The position numbers were made by a program, and so were the translations under genes. This document shows, piece after piece, positions 14,265-23,088 of a DNA stretch of 41,795 nucleotides. The DNA lies in NCBI GenBank assembly GCA_900545495.1, contig UQZJ01000018.1:1-41795 (forward strand), written 5' to 3'. A model generated the notes under the pieces. It had not been told where the DNA came from and searched no databases. It saw nothing but the letters and a program-made list of their open reading frames with translations. Position 1 is the first letter of the stretch; every line of letters begins with the position of its first letter. The DNA is from an uncultured Eubacteriales bacterium. GTDB taxonomy: Bacteria > Bacillota > Clostridia > Oscillospirales > Oscillospiraceae.

Positions 14265-15134
14265 ATGAGAGCAAAACGACTGGCGGAAAATGTCATCCAC
14301 GGCTGGTTCCTGCTGATGGGGCTGGTCACGGTGGGCTGCGTGCTGCTGATCTCGGTCTATCTGATCGTCTCCGGCATCCCGGCCATACGGGAGATCGGCC
14401 TTGTCAAATTCCTGTTCGGCCCGGTGTGGGACTCCAACGGCGCACAGCCGCAGTTCGGTATCCTGCCCTTCATCCTCACCAGCGTGTACGGCACGGCGGG
14501 CGCCATCCTGCTGGGCGTGCCGGTGGGCTTTATGACCGCCGTATTTCTGGCGAAAATGGCGCCGCCCAAGCTGAAGGCGGCGGTGTCTGCGGCGGTGAGC
14601 CTGCTGGCGGGCATCCCCTCCGTGGTCTACGGTCTGGTGGGTATGCTGGTGCTGGTGCCGGGTATCCGGCGGATCTTCCATATCCCCGACGGCTCGGGGC
14701 TGCTGGCGGCCATCATCGTGCTGGCCATCATGATCCTGCCGTCCATCATCAACGTGGCGATGACGGCGCTGGAGGCGGTGCCGAAGGAGTACGAGGACGC
14801 ATCGCTGGCGCTGGGTGCCACCGCCACGGAGACGTGGTTCCGGGTGTCCGTACCCGCCGCCCGCAGCGGTATCGCCGCGGCGGTGGTGCTGGGCGTAGGC
14901 CGCGCCATCGGCGAGGCCATGGCGGTGATGATGGTGTCCGGCAACGTGCCGAATATGCCGTCTCTTTTCCAGAGCGTGCGGTTTTTGACCACCGCCGTGG
15001 CCAGCGAGATGAGCTACGCGGCGGCGGGCTTGCAGCGGCAGGCGTTGTGTTCCATCGCGCTGGTGCTGTTCCTCTTTATCATGCTCATCAACGCGGCGCT
15101 GAATTTCTTCCTCAAGCGCAGTAAGGAGAAGTGA
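14265..15134 (+). CDS. pstC: Phosphate ABC transporter permease PstC
   Basis: A 289-residue inner-membrane permease with six hydrophobic segments and the cytoplasmic coupling loop EYEDASLALGATATETWFRV, the EAA motif that touches PstB. The FLFGPVWDS segment before the first permease helix is typical of PstC rather than PstA. It begins 69 bases after pstS and ends three bases before pstA. Confidence 0.95.
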   Translation: MRAKRLAENVIHGWFLLMGLVTVGCVLLISVYLIVSGIPAIREIGLVKFLFGPVWDSNGAQPQFGILPFILTSVYGTAGAILLGVPVGFMTAVFLAKMAPPKLKAAVSAAVSLLAGIPSVVYGLVGMLVLVPGIRRIFHIPDGSGLLAAIIVLAIMILPSIINVAMTALEAVPKEYEDASLALGATATETWFRVSVPAARSGIAAAVVLGVGRAIGEAMAVMMVSGNVPNMPSLFQSVRFLTTAVASEMSYAAAGLQRQALCSIALVLFLFIMLINAALNFFLKRSKEK

Positions 15135-15137
15135 GCC

Positions 15138-16004
15138 ATGGACAAAACGAATTTTGCGCTGCGCCGCCGGGCGTGGGGCGGCATGATGCGGGCGCTGATG
15201 GTGCTGTGTGCGGTGCTGACCTGTGCGCTGGCGGCGTTCCTCATCGCGTATGTGCTGGTCAAGGGCGTTCCCAACCTGAGCTGGGAGCTGCTGCGCACCA
15301 AGCCCAGCTATCTGGACGGCACCATCGGCATCCTGCCGGACATTATCAGCACCGTCTGCATGGTGCTGACCACGCTGCTGGTGGTGCTGCCGGTGGGCGT
15401 GTGCGCGGCGGTATACCTGACGGAGTACGCCCGGAACAGAAGACTGGTGGCGGCCATCGAATACACCGCCGAGACGCTGTCCGGCATCCCTTCCATCATC
15501 TACGGACTGGTGGGGCAGATGTTCTTCTGCCAGTTTCTGGGGATGAAGAAATCCCTGATCGCCGGCGCCATGACGCTGGTCATCATGAACCTGCCCACCA
15601 TCATGCGCACCACGCAGGAGAGCCTGAAGACCGTACCCCAGAGCTACCGGGAGGGCGCGTTCGGTCTGGGCGCGGGGAAGTGGCGCACCATCCGAACGGT
15701 GGTGCTGCCCGGCTGCGTGGACGGCGTCATCACCGGCTGCATTCTGGCGGTGGGACGCATACTGGGCGAGACGGCGGCGCTGCTGTACACGGCGGGCTTC
15801 GCCCACACGCTGTACAGCACACTGGGCGAGACGCTGGAAAGCTCCGGCGCTACGCTGTCGGTGGCGCTGTACGTCTACGCCAAGGAGCAGGGCGAGTTTG
15901 ACGTGGCCTTTGCCATTGCCGCCATTCTGATGGTGCTGGCGCTGCTCATCAATCTGGCCGCCAGCCTGACAGGACGGTATTTCAAGAAACGGAGGAGCCT
16001 ATGA
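15138..16004 (+). CDS. pstA: Phosphate ABC transporter permease PstA
   Basis: A 288-residue partner permease of PstC with six hydrophobic segments. GIPSIIYGLVGQMFF and the EAA-type loop SYREGAFGLGAGKWRTIRTVVLP mark PstA. It is preceded by AAGGAG in the pstC end and overlaps pstB by four bases (ATGA), so the two are translationally coupled. Confidence 0.95.
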   Translation: MDKTNFALRRRAWGGMMRALMVLCAVLTCALAAFLIAYVLVKGVPNLSWELLRTKPSYLDGTIGILPDIISTVCMVLTTLLVVLPVGVCAAVYLTEYARNRRLVAAIEYTAETLSGIPSIIYGLVGQMFFCQFLGMKKSLIAGAMTLVIMNLPTIMRTTQESLKTVPQSYREGAFGLGAGKWRTIRTVVLPGCVDGVITGCILAVGRILGETAALLYTAGFAHTLYSTLGETLESSGATLSVALYVYAKEQGEFDVAFAIAAILMVLALLINLAASLTGRYFKKRRSL

Positions 16005-16756
16005 GCGATATTTTTACCGTACATGACCTGAATTTGTGGTACGGCTCCACGCAGGCGCTGCACCATGTGGATATGGACATCCCGGAACAGAGCATCACGG
16101 CCCTCATCGGGCCTTCCGGCTGCGGCAAGTCCACCTTCCTCAAGACGCTGGATCGGATGAACGATCTGGTGCCCGGCGTGCGCATCGAGGGAACGGTGGA
16201 GTACGACGGGAAGAACATCTTCGCGCCGGACGTGGATGTTAACGAGCTGCGGCGGCAGGTGGGTATGGTATTTCAGAAGCCCAACCCGTTCCCCATGAGC
16301 ATCTACGACAACGTGGCCTACGGCCCCCGTACCCACGGGGTACGGAACCGGGCCAAGCTGGACGAGATCGTGGAGCAGTCCCTGCGGTCGGCGGCCATCT
16401 GGGACGAGGTGAAGGACCGGCTGAGGAAAAACGCGCTGGGTCTGTCCGGCGGCCAGCAGCAGCGCCTGTGCATTGCGCGGGCGCTGGCGGTGGAGCCCCG
16501 GGTGCTGCTGATGGACGAGCCTACCTCGGCGCTGGATCCTATCTCTACATCCAAGATAGAAGACCTTGCAATGGAGCTGAAAAAACGGTACACTATTGTC
16601 ATCGTGACCCACAATATGCAGCAGGCGCTGCGTATTTCCGACCGAACCGCCTTTTTCCTGCTGGGAGAGCTGATCGAGTACGATGACACCGAGCGTATGT
16701 TCTCCACGCCGACGCAGAAAAAGACCGAGGATTACATCACGGGGAGGTTTGGATGA
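16001..16756 (+). CDS. pstB: Phosphate ABC transporter ATPase PstB
   Basis: A 251-residue ATPase that powers the Pst importer. Walker A GPSGCGKST (37-45), Q-loop in MVFQKPNPFPMSIYDN (the KPNPFP segment is a PstB hallmark), signature LSGGQQQR, Walker B LLMDEPTSALD and the switch His in IVTHNM are all intact. Overlaps pstA and phoU by four bases on each side. Confidence 0.97.
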   Translation: MSDIFTVHDLNLWYGSTQALHHVDMDIPEQSITALIGPSGCGKSTFLKTLDRMNDLVPGVRIEGTVEYDGKNIFAPDVDVNELRRQVGMVFQKPNPFPMSIYDNVAYGPRTHGVRNRAKLDEIVEQSLRSAAIWDEVKDRLRKNALGLSGGQQQRLCIARALAVEPRVLLMDEPTSALDPISTSKIEDLAMELKKRYTIVIVTHNMQQALRISDRTAFFLLGELIEYDDTERMFSTPTQKKTEDYITGRFG

Positions 16757-17400
16757 TGAGAAGCCGTTTTGAGGAACAGCTGGCACAGCTGCACCGGGAG
16801 CTGATCGAGATGGGCGCACTGTGCGAGCGGGTGATCGCGCTGGCCTCCCGCGCCCTGACCACTGGGGACAAGTCACTGGCACAGCAGGTGCCGCCGCTGG
16901 ATCGGGATATCGACCGGAAGGAGCGGGACATTGAGAACCTGTGCCTGCGGCTGCTGCTGCACCAGCAGCCGGTAGCCGGCGACCTGCGCCGTATCTCCGC
17001 GGCGCTGAAGATGATCACGGACATGGAGCGCATCGGCGATCAGGCCGACGACATCGCCGAGATCGTGCTGCATCTGGAGGACGTACCGGCGGAGAGCCAC
17101 GAGCTGCTGCGCAAGATGGCGGAGGCCGCCATTGGCATGGTCAGCGACAGCGTGGACGCCTATGTCCGACAGGATGTGGCGCTGGCGGAGAAGGTCATCG
17201 CCGATGACGACACGGTGGACGCGTATTTTGACAAGGTAAAGCAGGCGCTGATCCGGCGCATCGCCGACGATCCGGCGGAGGGCGGCACGGCACTGGAGCT
17301 GCTGATGATCGCCAAGTATCTGGAGCGGATCGGCGACCATGCTACCAATATTGCCGAGTGGGTGGAGTTTTCCGTCACCGGCGTACACAAGGAGGAGTGA
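16753..17400 (+). CDS. phoU: Phosphate signalling protein PhoU
   Basis: A 215-residue all-helical protein of two PhoU repeats (about 8-100 and 115-210). Conserved ER-containing helices are visible as DMERIGDQADDIAE and YLERIGDHATNIAEW, the metal-binding bundles. PhoU links the Pst transporter state to the PhoR kinase, keeping the Pho response off when phosphate is ample. The frame begins ATGATG, so either codon may start; GGGGAGG precedes them. Overlaps pstB by four bases and stops two bases before phoB. Confidence 0.95.
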   Translation: MMRSRFEEQLAQLHRELIEMGALCERVIALASRALTTGDKSLAQQVPPLDRDIDRKERDIENLCLRLLLHQQPVAGDLRRISAALKMITDMERIGDQADDIAEIVLHLEDVPAESHELLRKMAEAAIGMVSDSVDAYVRQDVALAEKVIADDDTVDAYFDKVKQALIRRIADDPAEGGTALELLMIAKYLERIGDHATNIAEWVEFSVTGVHKEE

Positions 17401-17402
17401 CC

Positions 17403-18074
17403 ATGATCTGGTGTGTGGAGGACGACGCCAGCATCCGGGACATCGAGGTATATGCGCTGAACTCCACCGGCCTTGCGGCGGAGGGCTTTGCCGACGGCGC
17501 CGCCTTCTGGCAGGCGCTGCAAAGGACCCAGCCGGAGCTGGTGGTGCTGGATGTGATGCTGCCGGAGATCGACGGCATCGAGCTGCTGCGGAGGATGAAG
17601 GCCGATGCGGCGCTGCGGGAGATCCCCGTCATCATGGCCACGGCCAAGGGTGCGGAGTATGACAAGATCCAGGGCCTTGATCTGGGGGCGGACGACTATC
17701 TGGCCAAGCCCTTCGGCGTCATGGAGCTGGTGTCGCGGGTCAAGGCGGTGCTGCGCCGGTGCAGGCCACAGCCGGCTGCGGTGCTGCGCTGCGGCGGTCT
17801 GGTGGTGGACGAGCAGGAGCATACCGTCACCGCCGATGGTGTCCGGGTGGTGCTGACGTACAAGGAGTACCAGCTGCTGCGGCTGTTCCTGTCCCATCCC
17901 GGCACGGCGTTTACCCGCGACCAGCTGATGGAGCAGGTGTGGGGCATGGACTTTTACGGCGAGAGCCGGACGGTGGATATGCACATCCGCACCCTGCGGC
18001 AGAAGCTGGGCGTCTACGGCGAGTATATCGAGACGGTGCGCAGTGTGGGCTACCGGTGGAGGGCGCAGCCATGA
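17403..18074 (+). CDS. phoB: OmpR/PhoB-family response regulator
   Basis: A 223-residue two-component regulator. The receiver domain holds the acidic pocket EDD near residue 6, the phospho-Asp in VVLDVMLPE near residue 50, Thr in MATAKG and Lys in DYLAKPF. A winged-helix DNA-binding domain fills about 125-220 (LTYKEYQLLRLFL, RTVDMHIRTLRQKL). Starts two bases after phoU, following GGAGGAGTG; a longer frame into phoU exists but lacks a ribosome site. Overlaps the kinase by four bases. Its target would be the Pho-like hexamers at 13222-13261, by inference from the operon. Confidence 0.93.
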   Translation: MIWCVEDDASIRDIEVYALNSTGLAAEGFADGAAFWQALQRTQPELVVLDVMLPEIDGIELLRRMKADAALREIPVIMATAKGAEYDKIQGLDLGADDYLAKPFGVMELVSRVKAVLRRCRPQPAAVLRCGGLVVDEQEHTVTADGVRVVLTYKEYQLLRLFLSHPGTAFTRDQLMEQVWGMDFYGESRTVDMHIRTLRQKLGVYGEYIETVRSVGYRWRAQP

Positions 18075-19735
18075 GCACCATGACAAAGCGTATTTTCCGC
18101 GCCACGCTGCTGGTGGGCGTGGCGGTGCTCATCGCCAGCCTGACACTGGTGATGGGGGCGCTGTACAGCTATTTCGGCCGGGTGCAGGAGTCCCAGCTGC
18201 GGGACGAGCTGAGTCTGGCGGTGGTGGGCGTGGAGCAAAACGGCACAGACTATCTCAAGCAGCTGCGATCCGACCAGTACCGCATCACATGGCTGTGCGC
18301 GGACGGCGCGGTGCTGTACGACACGCAGGCGGACGCGGAGAGCATGGAGAATCACGCCCAGCGGCAGGAGGTGCAGCAGGCGCTGGCCACCGGCGAGGGC
18401 GAGAGCAGCCGGTACAGCGACACGCTGCTGCAAAAGACGGTGTACTACGCCAAGCGCCTGCCGGACGGCACGGTGCTGCGTCTGTCTGCCATCCGGGTGA
18501 CGACAGGGGTGCTGGTGTTGAATATGCTCCAGCCCATCCTGCTGGTGCTGGCGGCGGCGCTGATCCTGTCAGGCGTGCTGGCGTCCCGGCTGGCGCGGCG
18601 CATCACGGAGCCGCTGAACCGGCTGGATCTGGAGCATCCGCTGGAGAACGACACCTACGAGGAGCTGGCGCCCCTGCTGCGGCGCATGGAGCATCAGCGC
18701 CGCCAGATCGACCGGCAGATGGATGAGCTGCGCCGGCGGTCGGAGGAATTTGAACAGATCACCGGCAGCATGAACGAGGGTCTGGTGCTGCTGGACGAGG
18801 CGGGCGTCATCCTGAGCATCAATCCGGCGGCCAGGCGGCTGCTGGACGCGGCGGAAAATTGTGTGGGACAGGATCTTCTGACGGTGGATCGGGACGTGGC
18901 GCTGAGCGACGCGCTGCGTCAGGCGGCGGAGCAGGGTCACAGCGAATTCCGCGGCCAGCGGAATGGCCGGGAGTACCAGTTTGACGTGACGCGCATCCAG
19001 TCGGAGGGACGCATGGCGGGCACGGTGCTGCTGGTGTTCGACGTGACGGAGCGGGCCTTTGCCGAGCGGAACCGGCGGGAGTTCACCGCCAACGTGTCCC
19101 ACGAGCTGAAAACCCCCTTGCAGGGGATCATCGGCAGCGCGGAGCTGCTGGAGAACGGTCTGGTGAAGCAGGAGGACGTGCCTCGCTTCATCGGGCATAT
19201 CCGCTCGGAGGCCCAGCGGCTGGTGACGCTGATCGGCGACATCATCCGCCTGTCCCAGCTGGACGAGGGCGAACCGATGCCCGCGGAGCCGGTGGAGCTG
19301 CTGGCGTTGGCGCGGGAGGCGGCGGAGAGCCTGCAAAGCGCCGCGGCGGCCCGAAATGTGACCATCGCCGTGGAGGGCGAGCCGGTGGCGCTTACCGGCG
19401 TCCGGCGGCTGCTGTACGAGATCGTATTTAACCTGTGCGACAACGCCATCAAGTACAACACCGACGGCGGCCGCGTGCAGGTGACGGTGACGAAGGAGAA
19501 CGAAACGGCAGCCGTCACCGTGCGGGACACCGGCATCGGCATCCCGCCCGATCAGCAGGATCGGGTGTTCGAGCGGTTTTACCGGGTGGATAAGAGCCAC
19601 TCCAAAGCCTCCGGCGGCACGGGATTGGGACTGTCCATCGTCAAGCACGCGGTGCAGTACCACCACGGCGCCATCCACCTGCAAAGCGAGGTGGGGAAGG
19701 GCACGGAGATCCGCGTCACATTTCCCTTGGCATAA
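18071..19735 (+). CDS. phoR: PhoR-type sensor histidine kinase
   Basis: A 554-residue membrane kinase. Transmembrane helices at about 10-32 and 145-170 flank a small extracytoplasmic domain of about 110 residues. Then come a HAMP-like linker, a coiled coil, a PAS domain (LVLLDEAGVILSINPAARRLL), and the kinase core with the H-box FTANVSHELKTPLQGI, N-box FNLCDNAIKYN, DTGIGIPPDQQDRVFERFYR and GTGLGLSIVK. All catalytic motifs are intact. In PhoR proteins phosphate is sensed through Pst/PhoU rather than directly. Last gene of the operon; overlaps phoB by four bases and is followed by a terminator. Confidence 0.93.
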   Translation: MSTMTKRIFRATLLVGVAVLIASLTLVMGALYSYFGRVQESQLRDELSLAVVGVEQNGTDYLKQLRSDQYRITWLCADGAVLYDTQADAESMENHAQRQEVQQALATGEGESSRYSDTLLQKTVYYAKRLPDGTVLRLSAIRVTTGVLVLNMLQPILLVLAAALILSGVLASRLARRITEPLNRLDLEHPLENDTYEELAPLLRRMEHQRRQIDRQMDELRRRSEEFEQITGSMNEGLVLLDEAGVILSINPAARRLLDAAENCVGQDLLTVDRDVALSDALRQAAEQGHSEFRGQRNGREYQFDVTRIQSEGRMAGTVLLVFDVTERAFAERNRREFTANVSHELKTPLQGIIGSAELLENGLVKQEDVPRFIGHIRSEAQRLVTLIGDIIRLSQLDEGEPMPAEPVELLALAREAAESLQSAAAARNVTIAVEGEPVALTGVRRLLYEIVFNLCDNAIKYNTDGGRVQVTVTKENETAAVTVRDTGIGIPPDQQDRVFERFYRVDKSHSKASGGTGLGLSIVKHAVQYHHGAIHLQSEVGKGTEIRVTFPLA

Positions 19736-19737
19736 GG

Positions 19738-19774
19738 AAAAGGCGGCGCACCCGGCATGGGCGCGCCGCTTTTG
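19738..19774 (+). terminator. pst-pho operon terminator
   Basis: GCGGCGC (19743-19749) pairs with GCGCCGC (19763-19769). Flanking A4 and T4 extend the stem, with one bulged G. Confidence 0.75.
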
Positions 19775-19802
19775 CCGCTGCGAACCATGTGCGGGCAGCG
19801 TC

Positions 19803-19832
19803 TTGACAAGGGAAAGGCGGCGGGCGTATAAT
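19803..19832 (+). promoter_or_regulatory. Promoter of ABC exporter operon
   Basis: TTGACA (19803-19808), 18-base spacer, TATAAT (19827-19832). Both boxes are consensus; strong constitutive expression is likely. Confidence 0.85.
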
Positions 19833-19884
19833 CCGGCTGGATATGTAAGAAACCACATAAGGCACGAGAAAAGAGGTGTAACAT

Positions 19885-20595
19885 ATGCTGAAAATCCAGC
19901 ATCTGACCAAGACCTACGGGGACAAGAAGGCGGTGGATGACCTGAGCCTGCACATTCAGGCGGGGGAGCTGTACGGCTTTATCGGACACAACGGCGCGGG
20001 CAAGACCACCACGCTGAAGGCGGCGGCGGGCATCCTGCAATTCGACGCGGGGGAGATCTATATCGACGGCAAGTCCATTCGGACGGAGCCGCTGGCCTGC
20101 AAGCGGGAGCTGGCCTACATCCCCGATAACCCCGACCTGTACGATTTCATGAGCGGCATCAAATACCTGAACTTCATCGCGGATATCTTCGGCGTCAGCG
20201 CCGATGACCGCCAGACACGCATCCGGGACTATGCGGCGCGGTTCGAGCTGACGGAGGATCTGGCCCAGCCCATCGCCGCCTATTCCCACGGTATGAAGCA
20301 GAAGCTGGCCATCATCGCCGCGTGGCTGCACCAGCCGAAGCTGGTCATCATGGATGAACCCTTTGTGGGGCTGGACCCCAAGGCGTCCCATCTGCTCAAG
20401 GGCATGATGCGGGAGCTGTGTGACCGGGGCGGCGCGATCTTCTTCTCCACCCATGTGCTGGAGGTGGCGGAAAAGCTGTGCGACAAGGTGGCCATCATCA
20501 AGGGCGGCCGGCTCATCCGCTCCGGCACCATGGAGGAGGTCAAGGGCGACGACTCGCTGGAGCAGGTCTTTCTGGAGCTGGAGGATGAGGCGTGA
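19885..20595 (+). CDS. ABC transporter ATPase (ABC-2/exporter type)
   Basis: A 236-residue ATPase: Walker A GHNGAGKTT (34-42), a signature YSHGMKQKL in the place of LSGGQ (as in ABC-2 exporters such as the EcsA group), Walker B LVIMDEPFVGLD and switch His in FFSTHVLE. It pairs with the following large permease, whose start overlaps its stop. Substrate unknown; peptide or lipid export and antimicrobial self-protection are options. GAGGTG precedes the ATG. Confidence 0.92.
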   Translation: MLKIQHLTKTYGDKKAVDDLSLHIQAGELYGFIGHNGAGKTTTLKAAAGILQFDAGEIYIDGKSIRTEPLACKRELAYIPDNPDLYDFMSGIKYLNFIADIFGVSADDRQTRIRDYAARFELTEDLAQPIAAYSHGMKQKLAIIAAWLHQPKLVIMDEPFVGLDPKASHLLKGMMRELCDRGGAIFFSTHVLEVAEKLCDKVAIIKGGRLIRSGTMEEVKGDDSLEQVFLELEDEA

Positions 20596-22190
20596 TGCTG
20601 AAGATTCTCGTGAAAAAGCAGCTGACGGAGATCTTCCGCAGCTACTTCTATAATCCCAAGACCAACAAGTCCCGCTCCAAGGCGGCGGTGGCGGGCTATA
20701 TCGCCCTGTTCGCGGTGCTGATGGTGGGTGTGCTGGGCGGTATGTTCACCATGCTGGCGCTGGGGCTGTGCGGGCCGCTGGCCGCCGTGGGCATGGACTG
20801 GCTGTACTTCGCCCTGATGGGACTGCTGGCCGTGCTGCTGGGCGCGTTCGGCAGCGTGTTCAATACCTACTCCGGTCTGTATCTGGCGAAGGACAACGAC
20901 CTGCTGCTGAGTATGCCCATCCCGGTGGACACGCTGATGGCGTCCCGGCTGCTGAGCGTATACCTGATGGGCTTCATGTACAGCGCGGTGGTGATCGTGC
21001 CGACGGTCATTGTCTATTGGGCGGTGGCGCCGGTGACGGCGGGTGTGATTCTCGGCGGCGTGCTGCTGGTGCTGCTCATCTCCGTTTTCGTGCTGACGCT
21101 GGCGTGCGCGCTGGGCTGGGTGGTGGCAAAGATCAGCCTGAAGCTGAAGCACAAGAGCTTTGTCACCGTCCTCGTCTCGCTGGTGTTTTTCGGCGGCTAC
21201 TATTTTTTCTATTTCAAGGCGCAGACGCTCGTGGAGGATCTGCTGGCCAACGCCGCCGTGTACGGTGAGAAGATCCGGGGCGCGGCCTACCCGCTGTACC
21301 TGTTCGGCAGGGTAGGCGCCGGAGACGGCGCGGCGATGCTGGCGGTTTCCGCAGTGGTACTGGCGCTGTTCGCGGCGCTGTGGGCGCTGCTGCGGCGCAG
21401 CTTCTTGAAAATCGCCACCGCCACGGGCCGCACGGAGCGCCGGCGGTATCGGGAGCAGACCGCCGTGCGGCGCTCCGCCGGTGCGGCACTGCTGCACAAG
21501 GAGTTGGGGCGGTTCACCGCCAGTCCCAACTATATGCTCAACTGCGGCATGGGTATCCTGATGCTGCCGTTGGCCGGCGGGATGCTGCTGTGGAAAAGCG
21601 GCGAGCTGACGGCGGTGCTGCGCGCCGTGCCGCAGATCTATGACGCATTGCCGGTGCTGCTGGCGGCGGTGGTGTGCATGATGGCCGCTATGAACGACAT
21701 GGCGGCGCCCTCCGTCTCCTTGGAGGGCAAGTGCCTGTGGCAGATGCAGTCGCTGCCGGTGACGCCGTGGCAGGTGCTGCGAGCCAAGCTGACCATGCAG
21801 CTGCTGCTGACCGTTGTACCGGTGGCGGTGTGCCTTGTCTGCGCGGCGCTTGCCATACCGATGACGGCGGCGGAGCTGGCGATGCTGACGGCGGTATCCC
21901 TGCTGTTTACGGTATTTTCCGCGCTGCTGGAGCTGTTCCTCGGCCTGCGGATGCCCAACCTGACATGGACGCGGGAGATCATCCCCATCAAACAGAGCGC
22001 CTCCGTGGCCATCGCCCTGTTCGGCGGCTGGGGGTATGCAGCGGTGCTGGGCGGCGGCTACCTGCTGGCGGGCTGGCATCTGGGTGCGGTATGGTATCTG
22101 GGCTGCTTCGCCGCCGCCACGCTGCTGGCGTGCCTTGCGCTGTATCTGTGGCTGAAGAAGCGGGGCGGCGCGGTGCTGGCGGCGCTGTGA
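20595..22190 (+). CDS. ABC exporter permease, large 12-TM type
   Basis: A 531-residue integral membrane protein with about 12 hydrophobic segments in two halves. A charged cytoplasmic linker (FLKIATATGRTERRRYREQ) lies near residues 270-290. The pattern resembles the putative ABC exporter permeases found beside EcsA-like ATPases in Firmicutes, where LYLAKDNDLLLSMPIP is a recurrent segment. Translation couples to the ATPase through TGATG; a GTG three bases earlier is the alternative start. No other gene joins the operon; a 16-bp terminator follows. Substrate is not predictable. Confidence 0.82.
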   Translation: MLKILVKKQLTEIFRSYFYNPKTNKSRSKAAVAGYIALFAVLMVGVLGGMFTMLALGLCGPLAAVGMDWLYFALMGLLAVLLGAFGSVFNTYSGLYLAKDNDLLLSMPIPVDTLMASRLLSVYLMGFMYSAVVIVPTVIVYWAVAPVTAGVILGGVLLVLLISVFVLTLACALGWVVAKISLKLKHKSFVTVLVSLVFFGGYYFFYFKAQTLVEDLLANAAVYGEKIRGAAYPLYLFGRVGAGDGAAMLAVSAVVLALFAALWALLRRSFLKIATATGRTERRRYREQTAVRRSAGAALLHKELGRFTASPNYMLNCGMGILMLPLAGGMLLWKSGELTAVLRAVPQIYDALPVLLAAVVCMMAAMNDMAAPSVSLEGKCLWQMQSLPVTPWQVLRAKLTMQLLLTVVPVAVCLVCAALAIPMTAAELAMLTAVSLLFTVFSALLELFLGLRMPNLTWTREIIPIKQSASVAIALFGGWGYAAVLGGGYLLAGWHLGAVWYLGCFAAATLLACLALYLWLKKRGGAVLAAL

Positions 22191-22197
22191 GTATACG

Positions 22198-22236
22198 AAA
22201 AACGTGCGCTGTACTCTACGTACAGCGCACGTTTTT
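22198..22236. terminator. Bidirectional terminator
   Basis: A 16-bp perfect stem (22198-22213 with 22221-22236, loop CTCTACG) with A5 and T5/T6 ends. It separates the ABC exporter operon from the converging DtxR-family gene ending at 22245. Confidence 0.9.
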
Positions 22237-22244
22237 TGCGTAGT

Positions 22245-22613
22245 TCAAAGGTTTTTCCGGGCGTGGCGGCAGATGGCGTCAAAGCTGGTCTGGCTGAGAT
22301 CATGCTCCAGCCTGCACGCATCGCTCTCCGCCGTCTCCTCGTCGACGCCCAGCGCCATGAGAAAGCGGGTCAGCGTGTGGTGCCGGTCCAGCATACTGGC
22401 GGCAATGGCCATGCCCTGCTCCGTCAGGGTGATGAGGCCGTCCTTGTCCATGGTGATGTAACCGTTCTCCCGCAGCCGCTTGGTGGCGTAGGTGACGCTG
22501 GGCTTTGTGACCCCCAGCTTGTCGGCAATGTCGATGGAGCGGATGTACCCGTGCTCCTGCTGCATCATCAGCATGGCCTCCAGATAGTCCTCGGATGCCC
22601 GTAATATCTGCAT
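22245..22613 (-). CDS. DtxR/MntR-family metal-dependent repressor
   Basis: A 122-residue winged-helix regulator. The start MQILRASEDYLEAMLMM and the HTH at about 27-60 (IRSIDIADKLGVTKPSVTYATKRLRENGYI) are characteristic. Metal-ligand residues follow in the dimer domain (E20-type Glu in the first helix, HHTLTRF, E and H in CRLEHDLSQ). At 122 residues it lacks the SH3-like third domain of DtxR and is slightly shorter than MntR. It is divergent from feoA-feoA-feoB and probably represses that operon with Fe2+ as corepressor, binding the 6-6-6 repeats at 22648-22819 and 23325-23342. One repeat covers its own promoter, so autoregulation is likely. Mn2+ specificity cannot be excluded. Ribosome site is weak. 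Confidence 0.88.
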   Translation of the reverse strand: MQILRASEDYLEAMLMMQQEHGYIRSIDIADKLGVTKPSVTYATKRLRENGYITMDKDGLITLTEQGMAIAASMLDRHHTLTRFLMALGVDEETAESDACRLEHDLSQTSFDAICRHARKNL

Positions 22614-22647
22614 AAGTTCACCAACTTTTCGTTTCAGGATACAGATA

Positions 22648-22665
22648 GGTTAACATACTTTAACC
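22648..22665. promoter_or_regulatory. DtxR-type operator over repressor promoter
   Basis: GGTTAA-CATACT-TTAACC, an 18-bp inverted repeat with the 6-6-6 layout of DtxR/IdeR sites. It overlaps the spacer and -10 of a minus-strand promoter TTGCAA (22675-22670), 17, TAACCT (22652-22647). Confidence 0.6.
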
Positions 22666-22703
22666 AAATTTGCAAGGAGATAAAATTTTTTCTGCCGCAC
22701 CCC

Positions 22704-22736
22704 TTGACAAAATGGGTTAGAGAGGTTAAACTAACC
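22704..22736 (+). promoter_or_regulatory. feo operon promoter with embedded operator
   Basis: TTGACA (22704-22709), 17-base spacer, TAAACT (22727-22732). The -10 lies within GGTTAG (22715-22720) ... CTAACC (22731-22736), and within the 13-bp palindrome GGTTAAACTAACC (22724-22736), so bound repressor would block polymerase. Confidence 0.7.
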
Positions 22737-22742
22737 GCGTCA

Positions 22743-22758
22743 GTTAGATAAGACTAAC
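22743..22758. promoter_or_regulatory. DtxR-type operator 2
   Basis: GTTAG-ATAAGA-CTAAC, a perfect half-site pair just after the predicted feo transcript start. Confidence 0.7.
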
Positions 22759-22803
22759 GACCTGCGGTGGGCGGCAGCGACAGCCATTCTTTTTCAAACA
22801 GTG

Positions 22804-22819
22804 GTTAGATAAAACTAAC
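22804..22819. promoter_or_regulatory. DtxR-type operator 3
   Basis: GTTAG-ATAAAA-CTAAC, 61 bases after the previous site and 22 bases before the first feoA start. Confidence 0.7.
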
Positions 22820-22841
22820 TGAAAAGATCGGAGGGATCGGT

Positions 22842-23054
22842 ATGATGCCGTTGGCACTGGCCGACGTGGGTACGGAGAATCTGATCCGCAAGGTAGGCGG
22901 CTCTCCGGAGGTGAGAAGGCATCTGGAGGAGCTGGGCTTTGTGGCCGGCGGTACCGCCACAGTGGTGGCCGCCATGAGCGGCAACATCATCGTCAAGGTG
23001 AAGGAAGCCCGCGTGGCTATCAGCGCGGAAATGGCGCGGAAAATCATGGTGTGA
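22842..23054 (+). CDS. feoA: FeoA-domain protein (first copy)
   Basis: A 70-residue SH3-like FeoA protein. The HLEELGFVAGGTATVVA and late VKVKEARVAISAEMARKIMV segments match the fold. FeoA proteins bind or regulate the FeoB ferrous-iron transporter; the family is structurally like the third domain of DtxR. GGAGGG lies before ATGATG. First gene of feoA-feoA-feoB, under DtxR-like sites. Confidence 0.88.
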   Translation: MMPLALADVGTENLIRKVGGSPEVRRHLEELGFVAGGTATVVAAMSGNIIVKVKEARVAISAEMARKIMV

Positions 23055-23088
23055 GCAATACGAAACCATATAGAAGGAGAGACAAGTG

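Noticed and set aside
13257..15806. An 849-codon open frame on the minus strand opposite pstS-pstC-pstA
   Set aside because: It is rich in His, Arg and Gln with no recognisable domain, lies opposite three certain genes, and arises from high GC at third codon positions.
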